NCBI GenBank assembly: GCA_018064525.1
Contig: JAGHVB010000040.1
Location: 1-64,000 of the forward strand
Direction of reading: 5' to 3'
DNA: 64,000 nt
Source: Candidatus Treponema merdequi
Lineage (GTDB): Bacteria > Spirochaetota > Spirochaetia > Treponematales > Treponemataceae
Numbering within the stretch: the stretch's first letter is position 1; every line of letters begins with the position of its first letter. The notes beneath the pieces are model-generated. The model was not told the origin of the DNA. It searched no databases and was given only the letters and a program-made list of their open reading frames with translations. The translations under genes were made by a program, and so were the position numbers. Below, piece after piece: positions 43,363-51,900 of this stretch.

Positions 43363-44447
43363 TTTGTTTCCTCGCTTAAATCTGTAAACTGCGCTTTTTC
43401 GTAAGCATTAATTGCAGATTTGATTTTCATTACAACATAGCTCGGAGAGTAACCAGTTTTATCTTTTGAAAGATTGAATAAAACTTTTGCAGAAAGTGGA
43501 TCTGCCTGCTGAATGAATCCAAATCCGGGAGTTTTATATTCTGAAAGCAAAGCAATATTATGAAACATTAAAACTGGTCTTGCAGTATCAGTAATTCTTG
43601 AAGCACAGAGAGCAGGACTTTCATCTGCAACAATAATTAATTTTTTTGTAACAGGTTCTGATTTGTCTGCGATTCTGGAAAGAACTTCATATTCTTTTGC
43701 ATATACATCGAGATAAAAATTATTTGAATCAGAAGAAAAATATTTTATTCCATCTTTTCTGGAATTCATGTTCAGTGAATATCTTTTTATAAAGTTGATG
43801 TTTATTTTTGATTTTGAAGGAACTGTGCTGAATCCGAAATCTCCTGCATAAACTTTAAATCCTGATTTTGCGAGAAGTTTCAGAAAAGGTTCATAAGCAG
43901 AAAAGTTTGCTCTTTTGTCTGGAATGAATAAAACTGCATAATCGTTTTGATAGTTCTGCTGATTCTGGTCTGGATAAAAAACAGTCAGCGCAAGATTTTT
44001 TGAAGAAAAAAGTTTTTCTGATTCTGAAAAGCCGGTGCTGAAAGTTCCACTTAAATATTTTGTTTCAGATTTAATCTGAAGTTTTGTATTGTCAAAATAA
44101 ACTGGTTTGAAAATTATAAAAATGATTGCTGTTGTGATTGCAAGCAAAAGAAGAACCGATGAAAAAATTGTAAATGTAATGCTGTATGTATCAATTAAAA
44201 GATGATTGCAGAATCTGAAAAAACTTTTGTAATTAACAAGTATTGCAAAGAAAACTAAATTTGTGAGAATTATTTCGTTTATGCTGTATCCCCATGCAAC
44301 GGCTTCAATAAACAGGAGTAATGCAGAAAGCGGAATGAATAAAACAAGTGAATCTAATCTTGTCTGTCTGATAAAAAAAACCCTTGCACTTGAAACTGCA
44401 ATTAAAAAGAGTATTAAAAGCTGCGCATATAACGGAATCATTGTCAT
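43359..44447 (-). CDS. Membrane protein with C-terminal hydrolase-like domain
   Basis: A 362-residue protein. The first 120 residues hold about four membrane segments. The rest has the alternating pattern of an alpha/beta-hydrolase fold: YAVLFIPDKRANFSAYEPFLKLLAKSGFKVYAGDFG (residues about 168-203) and LIIVADESPALCASRI, where the nucleophile elbow (usually G-x-S-x-G) would be ADESPA. The elbow is not canonical, so activity is doubtful. It overlaps the Nif3-like gene by four bases. Confidence 0.55.
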   Translation of the reverse strand: MTMIPLYAQLLILFLIAVSSARVFFIRQTRLDSLVLFIPLSALLLFIEAVAWGYSINEIILTNLVFFAILVNYKSFFRFCNHLLIDTYSITFTIFSSVLLLLAITTAIIFIIFKPVYFDNTKLQIKSETKYLSGTFSTGFSESEKLFSSKNLALTVFYPDQNQQNYQNDYAVLFIPDKRANFSAYEPFLKLLAKSGFKVYAGDFGFSTVPSKSKININFIKRYSLNMNSRKDGIKYFSSDSNNFYLDVYAKEYEVLSRIADKSEPVTKKLIIVADESPALCASRITDTARPVLMFHNIALLSEYKTPGFGFIQQADPLSAKVLFNLSKDKTGYSPSYVVMKIKSAINAYEKAQFTDLSEETK

Positions 44448-44559
44448 AATTGAATATTACTCAAAAAAAATGATGATTTCAACTTATAAAATCCTTTATT
44501 TTCACCGACAATTATGGTAAAATTGTATCATTAAAGTAAAAAGGTAAGGGTTTATATTA

Positions 44560-46062
44560 ATGGGTCTTCAGAAACGAATTGAAGTCGATGCATCAAAAAT
44601 CTCAAAGGCAATTAATTCTGGAATTGCATTAACAATTACGACCTATACATTACCACATGAAATGGAAGTTTACATGGGTGATGTTCTTACTGCTTTTCTT
44701 AAGGAATTGCAGCAGGATCATATGGTTGAATATCTCAACTATTGTCTTAATGAATTAATTACAAATGCCAAAAAAGCAAATACAAAACGCGTTTACTTTA
44801 AACAAAAAAATCTCGATATTACAGTTGCACAGGATTATGATGAAGGTCTTAAAACTTTCAAGGAAGATACATTAAATAACATCAATTACTATCTTGGACT
44901 TCAGAAAAAAGCAGGACTTTATGTTAAGTTAATTCTCCAGGTAAGAAATAATAAAATTAAAGTTGAAGTTCGTAACAACTCAAGCCTTACAGTTTTTGAA
45001 TATAAGCGTATTCACGATAAACTTTCGCGTGCACAGCAGTATACTTCTGTAGAAGATGCACTTTCACAGATTCTCGACGATTCAGAAGGAGCAGGTCTTG
45101 GACTTGTAATTATGATTCTTATGCTCGAGAAAATCGGTTTGACAGAAGAAAACTTTCAGACTCTTTGTGAAAACGGTGAAACAATTACAAGAATTATTCT
45201 TCCGCTCAGTGAAAAAACTCAAAAAGAAATCAGCATCATTTCTTCAGAATTTGTCAAGCTTATTGATAATCTTCCTCAGTTTCCTGAAAACATCACTCAG
45301 ATCAACAGACTTTTGAATGATCCGGATTCTAAAATGTCAGATATTGCCATGCAGATTTCAAATGATGTCTCGTTAACAGGTGAACTTCTCAAAATGGTAA
45401 ACTCTGCAGCATTTGCACTTGCAACTCCATGTCACAGTATTGCAGATGCCGTAAAACTTGTTGGACTTCGCGGAATTAAAAACCTTCTGTTCAGTATCGG
45501 AACAATGCAGACATTCAAGCAGGTCGGTGTAGAAAAGGCAGACTTGTGGACACATGCTTATCAGGTTGCTTTTTATTCATATAATCTTGCACGAAATTTC
45601 TTTAACGGGCAGAGAGCCATTATTGAAGATTCCTACATCTGTGGTCTTCTTCATGATATGGGAAAAATTATTTTTGAAACTTCCCATCCGGATATTCTTG
45701 ATAATATTAAGAATGTCTGCGAAGCAAAGGGAATTTCAACAGACTTGATAGAAAGAATGATTGCCGGTGTAAACCATGGCGAAATTGGAAGTGAAGTTGC
45801 AAAAAAATGGAACTTCCCGGAAGTAATCATTAATGTCATTAAATATCATCACGACCCGGAAGAAGCTCCTGAAAATGTGCGCTCTTTAACAAGTGTTGTC
45901 TATCTTGCAGATATTTTGACTTATTATCAGACTGGAGAAATTGCGTTCTATCAGATTGATTCAGAGATTCTTGCAATGTTTAAGATTTCTAATGAAGACC
46001 AGCTCAGAAAAGTTTCTGAAAAACTTCTTGCTTCATTCCAGAAAGAACAGAGTGAAGAATAG
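44560..46062 (+). CDS. GHKL ATPase-like / HDOD fusion protein
   Basis: A 500-residue cytoplasmic protein. Residues about 1-215 resemble a histidine-kinase-type ATPase domain (N-box LNELITNAKKAN near residue 65; G-box DDSEGAGLGLVIMILMLEK near 170) without a phosphorylatable histidine domain. Residues about 230-440 are an HDOD domain (LPQFPENITQINRLLNDP, DVSLTGELLKMVNSAAF, GLLHDMGKIIFETSHP). HDOD proteins act in chemotaxis and second-messenger signalling. A nucleotide-binding switch coupled to HDOD is the reasonable reading. GGTAAGGG lies 9-16 bases before ATG. It is followed by an IS-tip-like hairpin terminator. Confidence 0.82.
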   Translation: MGLQKRIEVDASKISKAINSGIALTITTYTLPHEMEVYMGDVLTAFLKELQQDHMVEYLNYCLNELITNAKKANTKRVYFKQKNLDITVAQDYDEGLKTFKEDTLNNINYYLGLQKKAGLYVKLILQVRNNKIKVEVRNNSSLTVFEYKRIHDKLSRAQQYTSVEDALSQILDDSEGAGLGLVIMILMLEKIGLTEENFQTLCENGETITRIILPLSEKTQKEISIISSEFVKLIDNLPQFPENITQINRLLNDPDSKMSDIAMQISNDVSLTGELLKMVNSAAFALATPCHSIADAVKLVGLRGIKNLLFSIGTMQTFKQVGVEKADLWTHAYQVAFYSYNLARNFFNGQRAIIEDSYICGLLHDMGKIIFETSHPDILDNIKNVCEAKGISTDLIERMIAGVNHGEIGSEVAKKWNFPEVIINVIKYHHDPEEAPENVRSLTSVVYLADILTYYQTGEIAFYQIDSEILAMFKISNEDQLRKVSEKLLASFQKEQSEE

Positions 46063-46086
46063 AAAAAAAAGCTGAGATTCAATTTG

Positions 46087-46136
46087 AAGTGTACCCCAAA
46101 AGTTGGAGACAATTTTCGGAGGTACACTTTTTTTAT
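46087..46136. terminator. Palindromic terminator with IS-tip-like arms
   Basis: AAGTGTACC / GGTACACTT plus an imperfect inner pairing, then T7. The left arm TGTACCCCAAAAGTTGGAGA resembles terminal inverted repeats of IS3/IS150-like elements. It separates two convergent genes and may serve both. Confidence 0.75.
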
Positions 46137-47029
46137 TTATTTAACGATTCAACCCATTTCTGCATTAAAATTCCAAAAGCAACTCCGACATTCAACGAAG
46201 CCTTTAATCCGATCATTGGAATTGTAACGCAGCCATAAGTCGCTTTTTTGATTGCTTCAGGACTTACTCCAAGTTCTTCCGAACCGATGATGCAGATTCC
46301 TTCTTTCGGAAATTTAAATTCATCAATCGGAGTACCGCCTGTTTCTAAAACAAAAATCGGTTTATCTGTCGGAAGTTCGTCTAAAGATTTTTTTTCGTAA
46401 GGCAAAGTTTCGATACAGCCCATTCCGCTTCTGACAGCGCGTGGATGTGTCTCGTCGCAGCAGAAAGGAGAAAGATAAAGTTTTTCTGCTCCAAGTCCTT
46501 CTGCAGTTCTGAAAATTGAACCCAGGTTAAATGGAGAACGAATGTCTTCTGCATAAGCGCAGACACCAGGGTAGAATTTTCGTGTTTCGATTTTTGATTC
46601 GTTTGATGTTTCAGTTATCGTATCGTGTGAATCTGAAGAAGCATCAGATTCTTTTGAAAGGTCCGGTGTTTTGTTAAGTTCTATCTGACCTTTATGAGGT
46701 GCGATGATTAAATCCCATTCTGCAGGAAATGTTCCGATGATTGCGAGAAGGTGGTTGCGAGCGATGTTGCATGTGCGTCGTTCGTTAAACGGGTTTTCGT
46801 TTAAAAGGGAATTTAATTCTGACGCGGCATCTTTCGGGAGTTTCGGGTCGAGCAGCAGAACTTTGACGAGTTCTTTTACATACTGCTCACGTGTCATTGA
46901 ATTGAAATTGTATTCGGTTCCTTTTTCTGCAATACCGGCAATATCACGTTCCAGAGCGCCAAATGAAAGTGCGAGTTTTCGTCTTTTCTGTCCGCCTGAA
47001 AGTTGAAATAATTTTTGAGGTTCAATCAT
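46133..47029 (-). CDS. TrmH/SpoU-family RNA 2'-O-methyltransferase
   Basis: A 298-residue protein with a C-terminal SPOUT (trefoil-knot) methyltransferase domain (about residues 150-295): VCAYAEDIRSPFNLGSIFRTAEGLGAEKLYLS (motif 1, N and R), CIIGSEELGVSPEAI (motif 2), and VTIPMIGLKASLNVGVAFGILM (motif 3). The N-terminal 145 residues are an extra domain not typical of TrmB/TrmH. The RNA substrate is unknown. It likely has AdoMet bound at the knot. Confidence 0.85.
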   Translation of the reverse strand: MIEPQKLFQLSGGQKRRKLALSFGALERDIAGIAEKGTEYNFNSMTREQYVKELVKVLLLDPKLPKDAASELNSLLNENPFNERRTCNIARNHLLAIIGTFPAEWDLIIAPHKGQIELNKTPDLSKESDASSDSHDTITETSNESKIETRKFYPGVCAYAEDIRSPFNLGSIFRTAEGLGAEKLYLSPFCCDETHPRAVRSGMGCIETLPYEKKSLDELPTDKPIFVLETGGTPIDEFKFPKEGICIIGSEELGVSPEAIKKATYGCVTIPMIGLKASLNVGVAFGILMQKWVESLNK

Positions 47030-47068
47030 AACTTATCGAAGACTAATTTAGAATGCAGTTATTGTCAA

Positions 47069-48217
47069 TCAGAATGCGAGTTTTAATAAATCAAAAAGAT
47101 CATCTGATGTCATGCTTCTTGGAAGTGTATTCATCAGATCAAGTTCACCTGCATCTTCTGCAGCCAGTGCAAGCTGGTCAATTGAAATTGAAAGATCTTT
47201 TAATCGTGCAGGAAGATTGTTTTTTGCAATTTTCTGTCTGACATATTCGCAAAGGGCTGTTACTGCTTCTTCTTTTGTTGCATTTTCCGGTGCAGCTCTT
47301 AAGATTTTTGCAAGTTTTTCAATTCTGTCTGCCTTGAATTTTGCTGCATCTTCGATTACATACGGAAAGAGAATTGAAGAAATAAGTGAGCGTGAAATTC
47401 TGTAACGGGCATTGATTGTCATTGCAAGTAAAGAAGCAATTCCAGGAGCGCTCATTGCACTTGCAAGAGATGTCATACAGCCACCCTGTGTCAAAAGAAC
47501 TTCTGAAGGTGTTGTAACAGTAAGAGTATCGGAACCGTCAATTGCATATCCTAAAACCTCTGTTCCTTTTTCGACAATCATATCACTGAAGAAAGTTGCT
47601 TTCTGAGAAATATAGCTTTCTGTTGCAAGACAGAGAGTTTCAATAGACATTGAAGCGGTCTGGTTTTCTGTCAAAGTCAAAGAGAGGTTTGGATCGTAGA
47701 GAACGAGTTTGCAAAGACCATCTTTATTTTTAATAAGTTTGTTTTTGTTTGAGCGAGAATCGATAACGGGTGTAAACGAAGAAAAGATAAACGGATCGCG
47801 CATTGTTGTCGGAATTGCGATTAATGGAAGCGGTGCAACAGTAGGAGCAGCGCCATCAACAAATTCGTAAAGTCCGTGAACTTCGTAGTATACAGAACAT
47901 ACAGCTTTTGCAATGTTGATTGTTTTTGAACCGCCGACTGCGATGATTCCGTGAACATGTGCATCGCGTGCAAGATTTAATGCCTGTTCAATTGTCTGTG
48001 TATTTGCACCGTTTGTAATTTCATCAAAAATAAAATATTCAATTTTGTGTTCATTCAACGGCTGAAAGATTTTGTCTGCAATACCGACTTCCTTTAACAT
48101 TGGATCGATGATAAGCATAAATTTAGAGCCGTATTCCTGTGCATACTGGCCGATGCGGGTAATTGTGTAAGAACCGAGGACAATGTTTGGTGAAATTTTG
48201 AAGATGAAATCTGCCAT
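47069..48217 (-). CDS. Iron-containing alcohol dehydrogenase-like protein lacking metal ligands
   Basis: A 382-residue protein of the Fe-ADH (type III) fold. The N-terminal NAD-binding half has IIAVGGSKTINIAKAV (family: GGGSxxDxAKA, near residue 94) and LIAIPTTMRDPF. In the C-terminal half the usual metal-binding D-x-x-x-H reads SMSIETLCLATES, and the two later histidines (H-x-x-x-x-x-H-x-x-x-H-G) are replaced in GIASLLAMTINARYRISRSLISSI. No iron site is therefore expected. The SD CGGAG precedes ATG. Confidence 0.75.
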   Translation of the reverse strand: MADFIFKISPNIVLGSYTITRIGQYAQEYGSKFMLIIDPMLKEVGIADKIFQPLNEHKIEYFIFDEITNGANTQTIEQALNLARDAHVHGIIAVGGSKTINIAKAVCSVYYEVHGLYEFVDGAAPTVAPLPLIAIPTTMRDPFIFSSFTPVIDSRSNKNKLIKNKDGLCKLVLYDPNLSLTLTENQTASMSIETLCLATESYISQKATFFSDMIVEKGTEVLGYAIDGSDTLTVTTPSEVLLTQGGCMTSLASAMSAPGIASLLAMTINARYRISRSLISSILFPYVIEDAAKFKADRIEKLAKILRAAPENATKEEAVTALCEYVRQKIAKNNLPARLKDLSISIDQLALAAEDAGELDLMNTLPRSMTSDDLFDLLKLAF

Positions 48218-48289
48218 AAAATAAACTCCGGATTTTTAATTAAAAAAATGTTTTATAAGTTCCATTTATAAACTTTTTGTCTGTATACA

Positions 48290-48322
48290 AAAAAAGACGG
48301 AATTCCTTCCGCCTTTTTTTAT
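48290..48322 (-). terminator. flgM terminator
   Basis: A hairpin with CGGAA/TTCCG arms and T-runs on both sides, between flgM and the ADH-like gene; it can serve as a terminator for flgM. Confidence 0.75.
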
Positions 48323-48342
48323 TACGAGCTTAGAATCTTTAA

Positions 48343-48630
48343 TTAGATTCCGTAGCTTGCCATAATACGCTCTGCAGTTGAGTTGATAACTTCTGCACTA
48401 AGGTATGATGAGTCTTTAATTTTCTCTTTAATCTGAGCGATGAGTTCTGAACGAACATCAGGAGTTTCTGCAGCTACTTCTTTGAGATAGTAAGCTTCTG
48501 CCATTTCTTTAGCTTCTGCAGACACACTGATTGAATCTGGTGAAGATTTAACGCTTGATGTGTTCTGAGTGCGTTTTGTGCCCTGAACATTGTTAAGAGG
48601 AGCAACTCCTCCAAGTTTGTCTATCATCAT
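48343..48630 (-). CDS. flgM: FlgM, anti-sigma-28 factor
   Basis: A 95-residue protein with a disordered N-terminus (Q, T, S and N rich) and the FlgM pattern at the C-terminal side: SPDSISVSAEAKEMAEAY and PDVRSELIAQIKEKIKDSSYLSAEVINSTAERIM. It holds the flagellar sigma factor inactive until the hook is finished and FlgM is exported. The SD AGGAAA lies before two adjacent ATGs. It shares direction with rsmI, with a 34-base gap. It supports a flagellated organism. Confidence 0.9.
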   Translation of the reverse strand: MMIDKLGGVAPLNNVQGTKRTQNTSSVKSSPDSISVSAEAKEMAEAYYLKEVAAETPDVRSELIAQIKEKIKDSSYLSAEVINSTAERIMASYGI

Positions 48631-48664
48631 ATTTTCCTGCCTTATACCTTAATTATCGGTATTT

Positions 48665-49357
48665 TTACTCTGAAAGTTTAGCATTAATTATGCCAGAAAC
48701 GAAGACGGCAAATTCGCCCTTAATGGACTGTCTTTGTGCGAAATCGTCTCTTACTTCTGCCGAAGTCCCTTCCACAATTTCTTCATGCAGTTTTGTAAGT
48801 TCCCTGCCGACTACAACGCGGCGGGTACTATCAATATCGGCAATATCTGTAAGCAACTTTACTATTCTGAACGGACTTTCGTACAAAATAAATGCGCTGC
48901 CTGCATCCATGAGTTCACGAAGGCGTTTTCGTCGTTTTCCGGGGCTTGGAGAGGTAAAACCTTCAAAAACGAGGGTTTTTCCACCAGGGCCTGCAACGCT
49001 TACAAGTGTTGCAAAAGCACTTGGTCCTGGAATCGGAACTACCCTAAATCCAGCCTGTCTCACTTTGTAAGCCAGAACAGAACCAGGATCACTTATTCCA
49101 GGCATTCCCGCATCGCTTGCGTATGCAACAGACTGGCCCTTTTTTAAGAGCTCAATTACTTTTTCTGCGGCAAACTCTTCATTCTGCGACCGGCACGAAA
49201 TCAACGGCTTTCGTATCTCAAAATGCGTCAAAAGTTCAAGTGTATGGCGCGTATCTTCACAGGCGATTACATCTACGGTTTTAAATGTTTCTAAAGCCCT
49301 GCAGGTGATGTCTCCCAGGTTTCCGATAGGCGTTCCAACAATGTATAATTCTGACAC
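48665..49357 (-). CDS. rsmI: 16S rRNA 2'-O-methyltransferase RsmI
   Basis: Methylates C1402 of 16S rRNA with AdoMet. The 230-residue protein shows LYIVGTPIGNLGDITCRALE (residues 3-22), ACEDTRHTLELLTHF, and YASDAGMPGISDPGSVLAY, then VPIPGPSAFATLVSVAG: all strong RsmI (tetrapyrrole-methylase fold) motifs. Its length is a little below the 280 of E. coli. flgM follows it. Confidence 0.95.
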   Translation of the reverse strand: MSELYIVGTPIGNLGDITCRALETFKTVDVIACEDTRHTLELLTHFEIRKPLISCRSQNEEFAAEKVIELLKKGQSVAYASDAGMPGISDPGSVLAYKVRQAGFRVVPIPGPSAFATLVSVAGPGGKTLVFEGFTSPSPGKRRKRLRELMDAGSAFILYESPFRIVKLLTDIADIDSTRRVVVGRELTKLHEEIVEGTSAEVRDDFAQRQSIKGEFAVFVSGIINAKLSE

Positions 49358-49571
49358 ACTAATATTATATAGGTAAAATTAGTGTAGTGCAAGTAAAAAT
49401 GTTAAGTGGAATTTGTCCGACCGCGGTTTTTGGTAATGTCCGGAAATAAAAATAGTATACGGAGTTGAATTAATTATCCTGGAAGCCGGTTTTATAAAAT
49501 TCCCCTTTATTGTAATAAAACTTAAAAGTCGATAAAATCGGATTTATAATTCTTATTTTTTGAGGTGGAAT

Positions 49572-50519
49572 ATGGCAAAGATTTTTATTGATGGAAGAGA
49601 AGGAACTACAGGTCTTAAGATTTATGAACGCTTTGCAAACCGCAGTGATATTGAAATCATGCAGATTGATGAAGACAAAAGAAAAGATCCTGTTGAAAAA
49701 GCAAAAATGATTAATGCTTCTGATTTTACTTTTCTGTGCCTTCCTGATGCAGCGAGCATTGAATCGGCATCGCTTTGCACAAATCCTAAAACAAGAATTA
49801 TTGATGCATCTACAGCTCACAGAACAAATCCAGCATGGGCTTATGGTTTTCCGGAACTTGATAAATCATTCAGAGAAAAAATCATCACTTCAAACCGAGT
49901 TGCAGTTCCTGGCTGTTACGCAAGCGGATCAAATGCAATTTTATATCCTCTCGTAAAATCAGGAATAATGCCACGCGATTATCCTGTCGTAATTCACGCA
50001 GTAAGCGGTTATTCTGGCGGTGGAAAAAAAGCAATTCAGAATTATGAAGCAGAAGGAAGAAACAAGGATCTTGATTCTCCAAGAATGTATGCTTTGACTC
50101 AGAGTCATAAACATTTACCAGAAATCAAGGCAATGTCAAATCTTGAATATGATCCGATTTTTTCTCCATACATCTGTGATTACATTCAAGGAATGTGTGT
50201 AACAGTTGGTCTTCATACAAGACTGCTTTCTAAAAAAGTGACTGTTAAAGATGTTCACGAAATGTTTGCTGCTCATTATGACGGAACAAACTTTCTGCAG
50301 GTTGCTCCGGTGATGGGTGAAGGTGTTTTAACAGACAATTATATTCCGTCAAATACAATGGCCGGAAAAAATACAATGCAGGTTTTTGTTTACGGAAATG
50401 ATGACCGCATTATGGTAACAACAAGATTTGATAATCTCGGAAAAGGTGCTTCTGGTGCTGCAGTTCAGTGTCTTAACATTATGATGGGAATTGACGAAAC
50501 AACAGGTCTTGAAAAATAA
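49572..50519 (+). CDS. argC: N-acetyl-gamma-glutamyl-phosphate reductase, short type
   Basis: NADPH-dependent third step of arginine synthesis. The 315-residue protein belongs to the shorter ArgC group: N-terminal MAKIFIDGREGTTGLKIYERF, the active-site cysteine in VAVPGCYASGSNAIL (near residue 117), and HAVSGYSGGGKKAI. The start at 49572 has GAGGTGG 4 bases upstream; an upstream TTG at 49560 would add four residues. No other arg gene is in the window. A long palindromic terminator follows. Confidence 0.93.
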   Translation: MAKIFIDGREGTTGLKIYERFANRSDIEIMQIDEDKRKDPVEKAKMINASDFTFLCLPDAASIESASLCTNPKTRIIDASTAHRTNPAWAYGFPELDKSFREKIITSNRVAVPGCYASGSNAILYPLVKSGIMPRDYPVVIHAVSGYSGGGKKAIQNYEAEGRNKDLDSPRMYALTQSHKHLPEIKAMSNLEYDPIFSPYICDYIQGMCVTVGLHTRLLSKKVTVKDVHEMFAAHYDGTNFLQVAPVMGEGVLTDNYIPSNTMAGKNTMQVFVYGNDDRIMVTTRFDNLGKGASGAAVQCLNIMMGIDETTGLEK

Positions 50520-50520
50520 A

Positions 50521-50612
50521 AAAAGTGTACCTTCGGAAGTTTGAAATGTGATTTGCTGCAATAAATCCGATGCATTTCACCTATTTCAATTTTTGAAGGT
50601 ACACTTTTTTTG
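50521..50612. terminator. Long palindromic terminator after argC
   Basis: AAAAGTGTACCTTC / GAAGGTACACTTTT arms with a further inner pairing (TTTGAAAT / ATTTCAA), then T7. The outer arm matches that of 46087-46136 (AAGTGTACC), so both belong to one palindrome type. Confidence 0.75.
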
Positions 50613-50633
50613 TATATAGTCTTTCAGTATCTG

Positions 50634-51806
50634 TTATAAATCTTCTATATCGTCATCATAATCAGATGAAAAAATTCCAGATTTTTGCGGAGTAACAGGT
50701 TTTTCCTGTTTTACCGGTTTTGAATTCTGATTCTGTTTTTCTGAATTTTTCTTTGCACCTGAATTTCTTTTTCCTTTTAAATTTTTCTGTTGTTTTAATC
50801 TTTCTCTTTGATTGATTTCTTTCTGAACATCATCTAATGCAGCGTAAGCATCTGATGAAGGAGAAATTGAAATTAATGTATTAAGCTGGTCACGGGCTTT
50901 TTCATATTCGTGAAGTGTTACAAGAACGATTGCCGAGTTGTAGAGTGCTTCAGGATAGCGGAATTCGTTATAAAGAGATTCGAATAGTTTTTGAGATTCT
51001 TTTAAAAGGCCTTTCTTTGCGAGCTGGTTGGCGGTTTTCATCTGTTCATTTTTTGTTTTGTCTTTTAACAGAGTGTAAGTTTTTGTTACGTAATATGGCT
51101 GAATCTGGCGTAATATCTGTGAAGAAATTGACTGAAGCTGATATTTTACACATTCAAGTGCGGATTCTACCTGATAAGATTTATCTGCATTTGAAGAAGT
51201 TTTATGAACATGTTCTGTCTGAACAGAAGTTATTCTGTTTGTATCTGCATCAATGATCTTGTAATAAACATCGAAAGAAACTTCGCGGTAAAATTTCAGA
51301 ACTTTTCTTTTTTCTTTTTTACGTACAATTTCGCCATCTTCGAAAACTTTAACTTCTACATATTCAAAATCGTAAGTTTTATTGATGTCATTTTTAAAAT
51401 TAGAAATATTTCCTGTCAGATAGACATCACATGGAATAGCTGTTCCGGAAGTGATTGCGCTCTGTACGGCAGAAGATGGAACAAGCTTCATATAATTAGA
51501 TTGTGAAAAGGAACTTTCAATTTCTCTTGTTAGATAATCTGCAATTTCTACCTGATCTGTAAGTTTTCCGTGAGTAATATTGTGACCTGTTGCGATGCTT
51601 GCAAATAAATCAATTACGGAAACAGTGATGTCTATTCCTTTTTCAAAATCGCCTGCACTTGTCTGAAATGGAATGATAGAAAGTTCTTCTGCCCCATTTA
51701 AATCAAGTTCTGCCGGCCGTTCAATAGTTGTTCTGACTGTTGTCGCACAGCTGAAAAATATGCTCATAAAAAGTATGAAAGATAATGATTTATAAAAAAA
51801 TTTCAT
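50634..51806 (-). CDS. Lipoprotein with TPR-like segment
   Basis: A 390-residue protein. It has a lipobox (FMSIFFSCA, cysteine near residue 20), then a domain of about 230 residues with LNGAEELSIIPFQTSAGDFEKGI and a VYLTGNISNF motif that recalls Curli-type (CsgG/LpoB-like) assembly or sensor folds. A TPR-like helical region follows (about 255-325, NQLAKKGLLKESQKLFESLY, EYEKARDQLNTLISI), then a lysine/asparagine-rich tail ending YDDDIEDL. Function unknown; located in the envelope. SD AGGA precedes ATG. Confidence 0.7.
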   Translation of the reverse strand: MKFFYKSLSFILFMSIFFSCATTVRTTIERPAELDLNGAEELSIIPFQTSAGDFEKGIDITVSVIDLFASIATGHNITHGKLTDQVEIADYLTREIESSFSQSNYMKLVPSSAVQSAITSGTAIPCDVYLTGNISNFKNDINKTYDFEYVEVKVFEDGEIVRKKEKRKVLKFYREVSFDVYYKIIDADTNRITSVQTEHVHKTSSNADKSYQVESALECVKYQLQSISSQILRQIQPYYVTKTYTLLKDKTKNEQMKTANQLAKKGLLKESQKLFESLYNEFRYPEALYNSAIVLVTLHEYEKARDQLNTLISISPSSDAYAALDDVQKEINQRERLKQQKNLKGKRNSGAKKNSEKQNQNSKPVKQEKPVTPQKSGIFSSDYDDDIEDL

Positions 51807-51900
51807 GTTGTTCCTCTTTATTGAATTATACAGGTTAAGAATTGGAAATTCAAATTAAAAAAAATTATTTCGGATTTAGTTTTTATTTAATTGAGAATCT

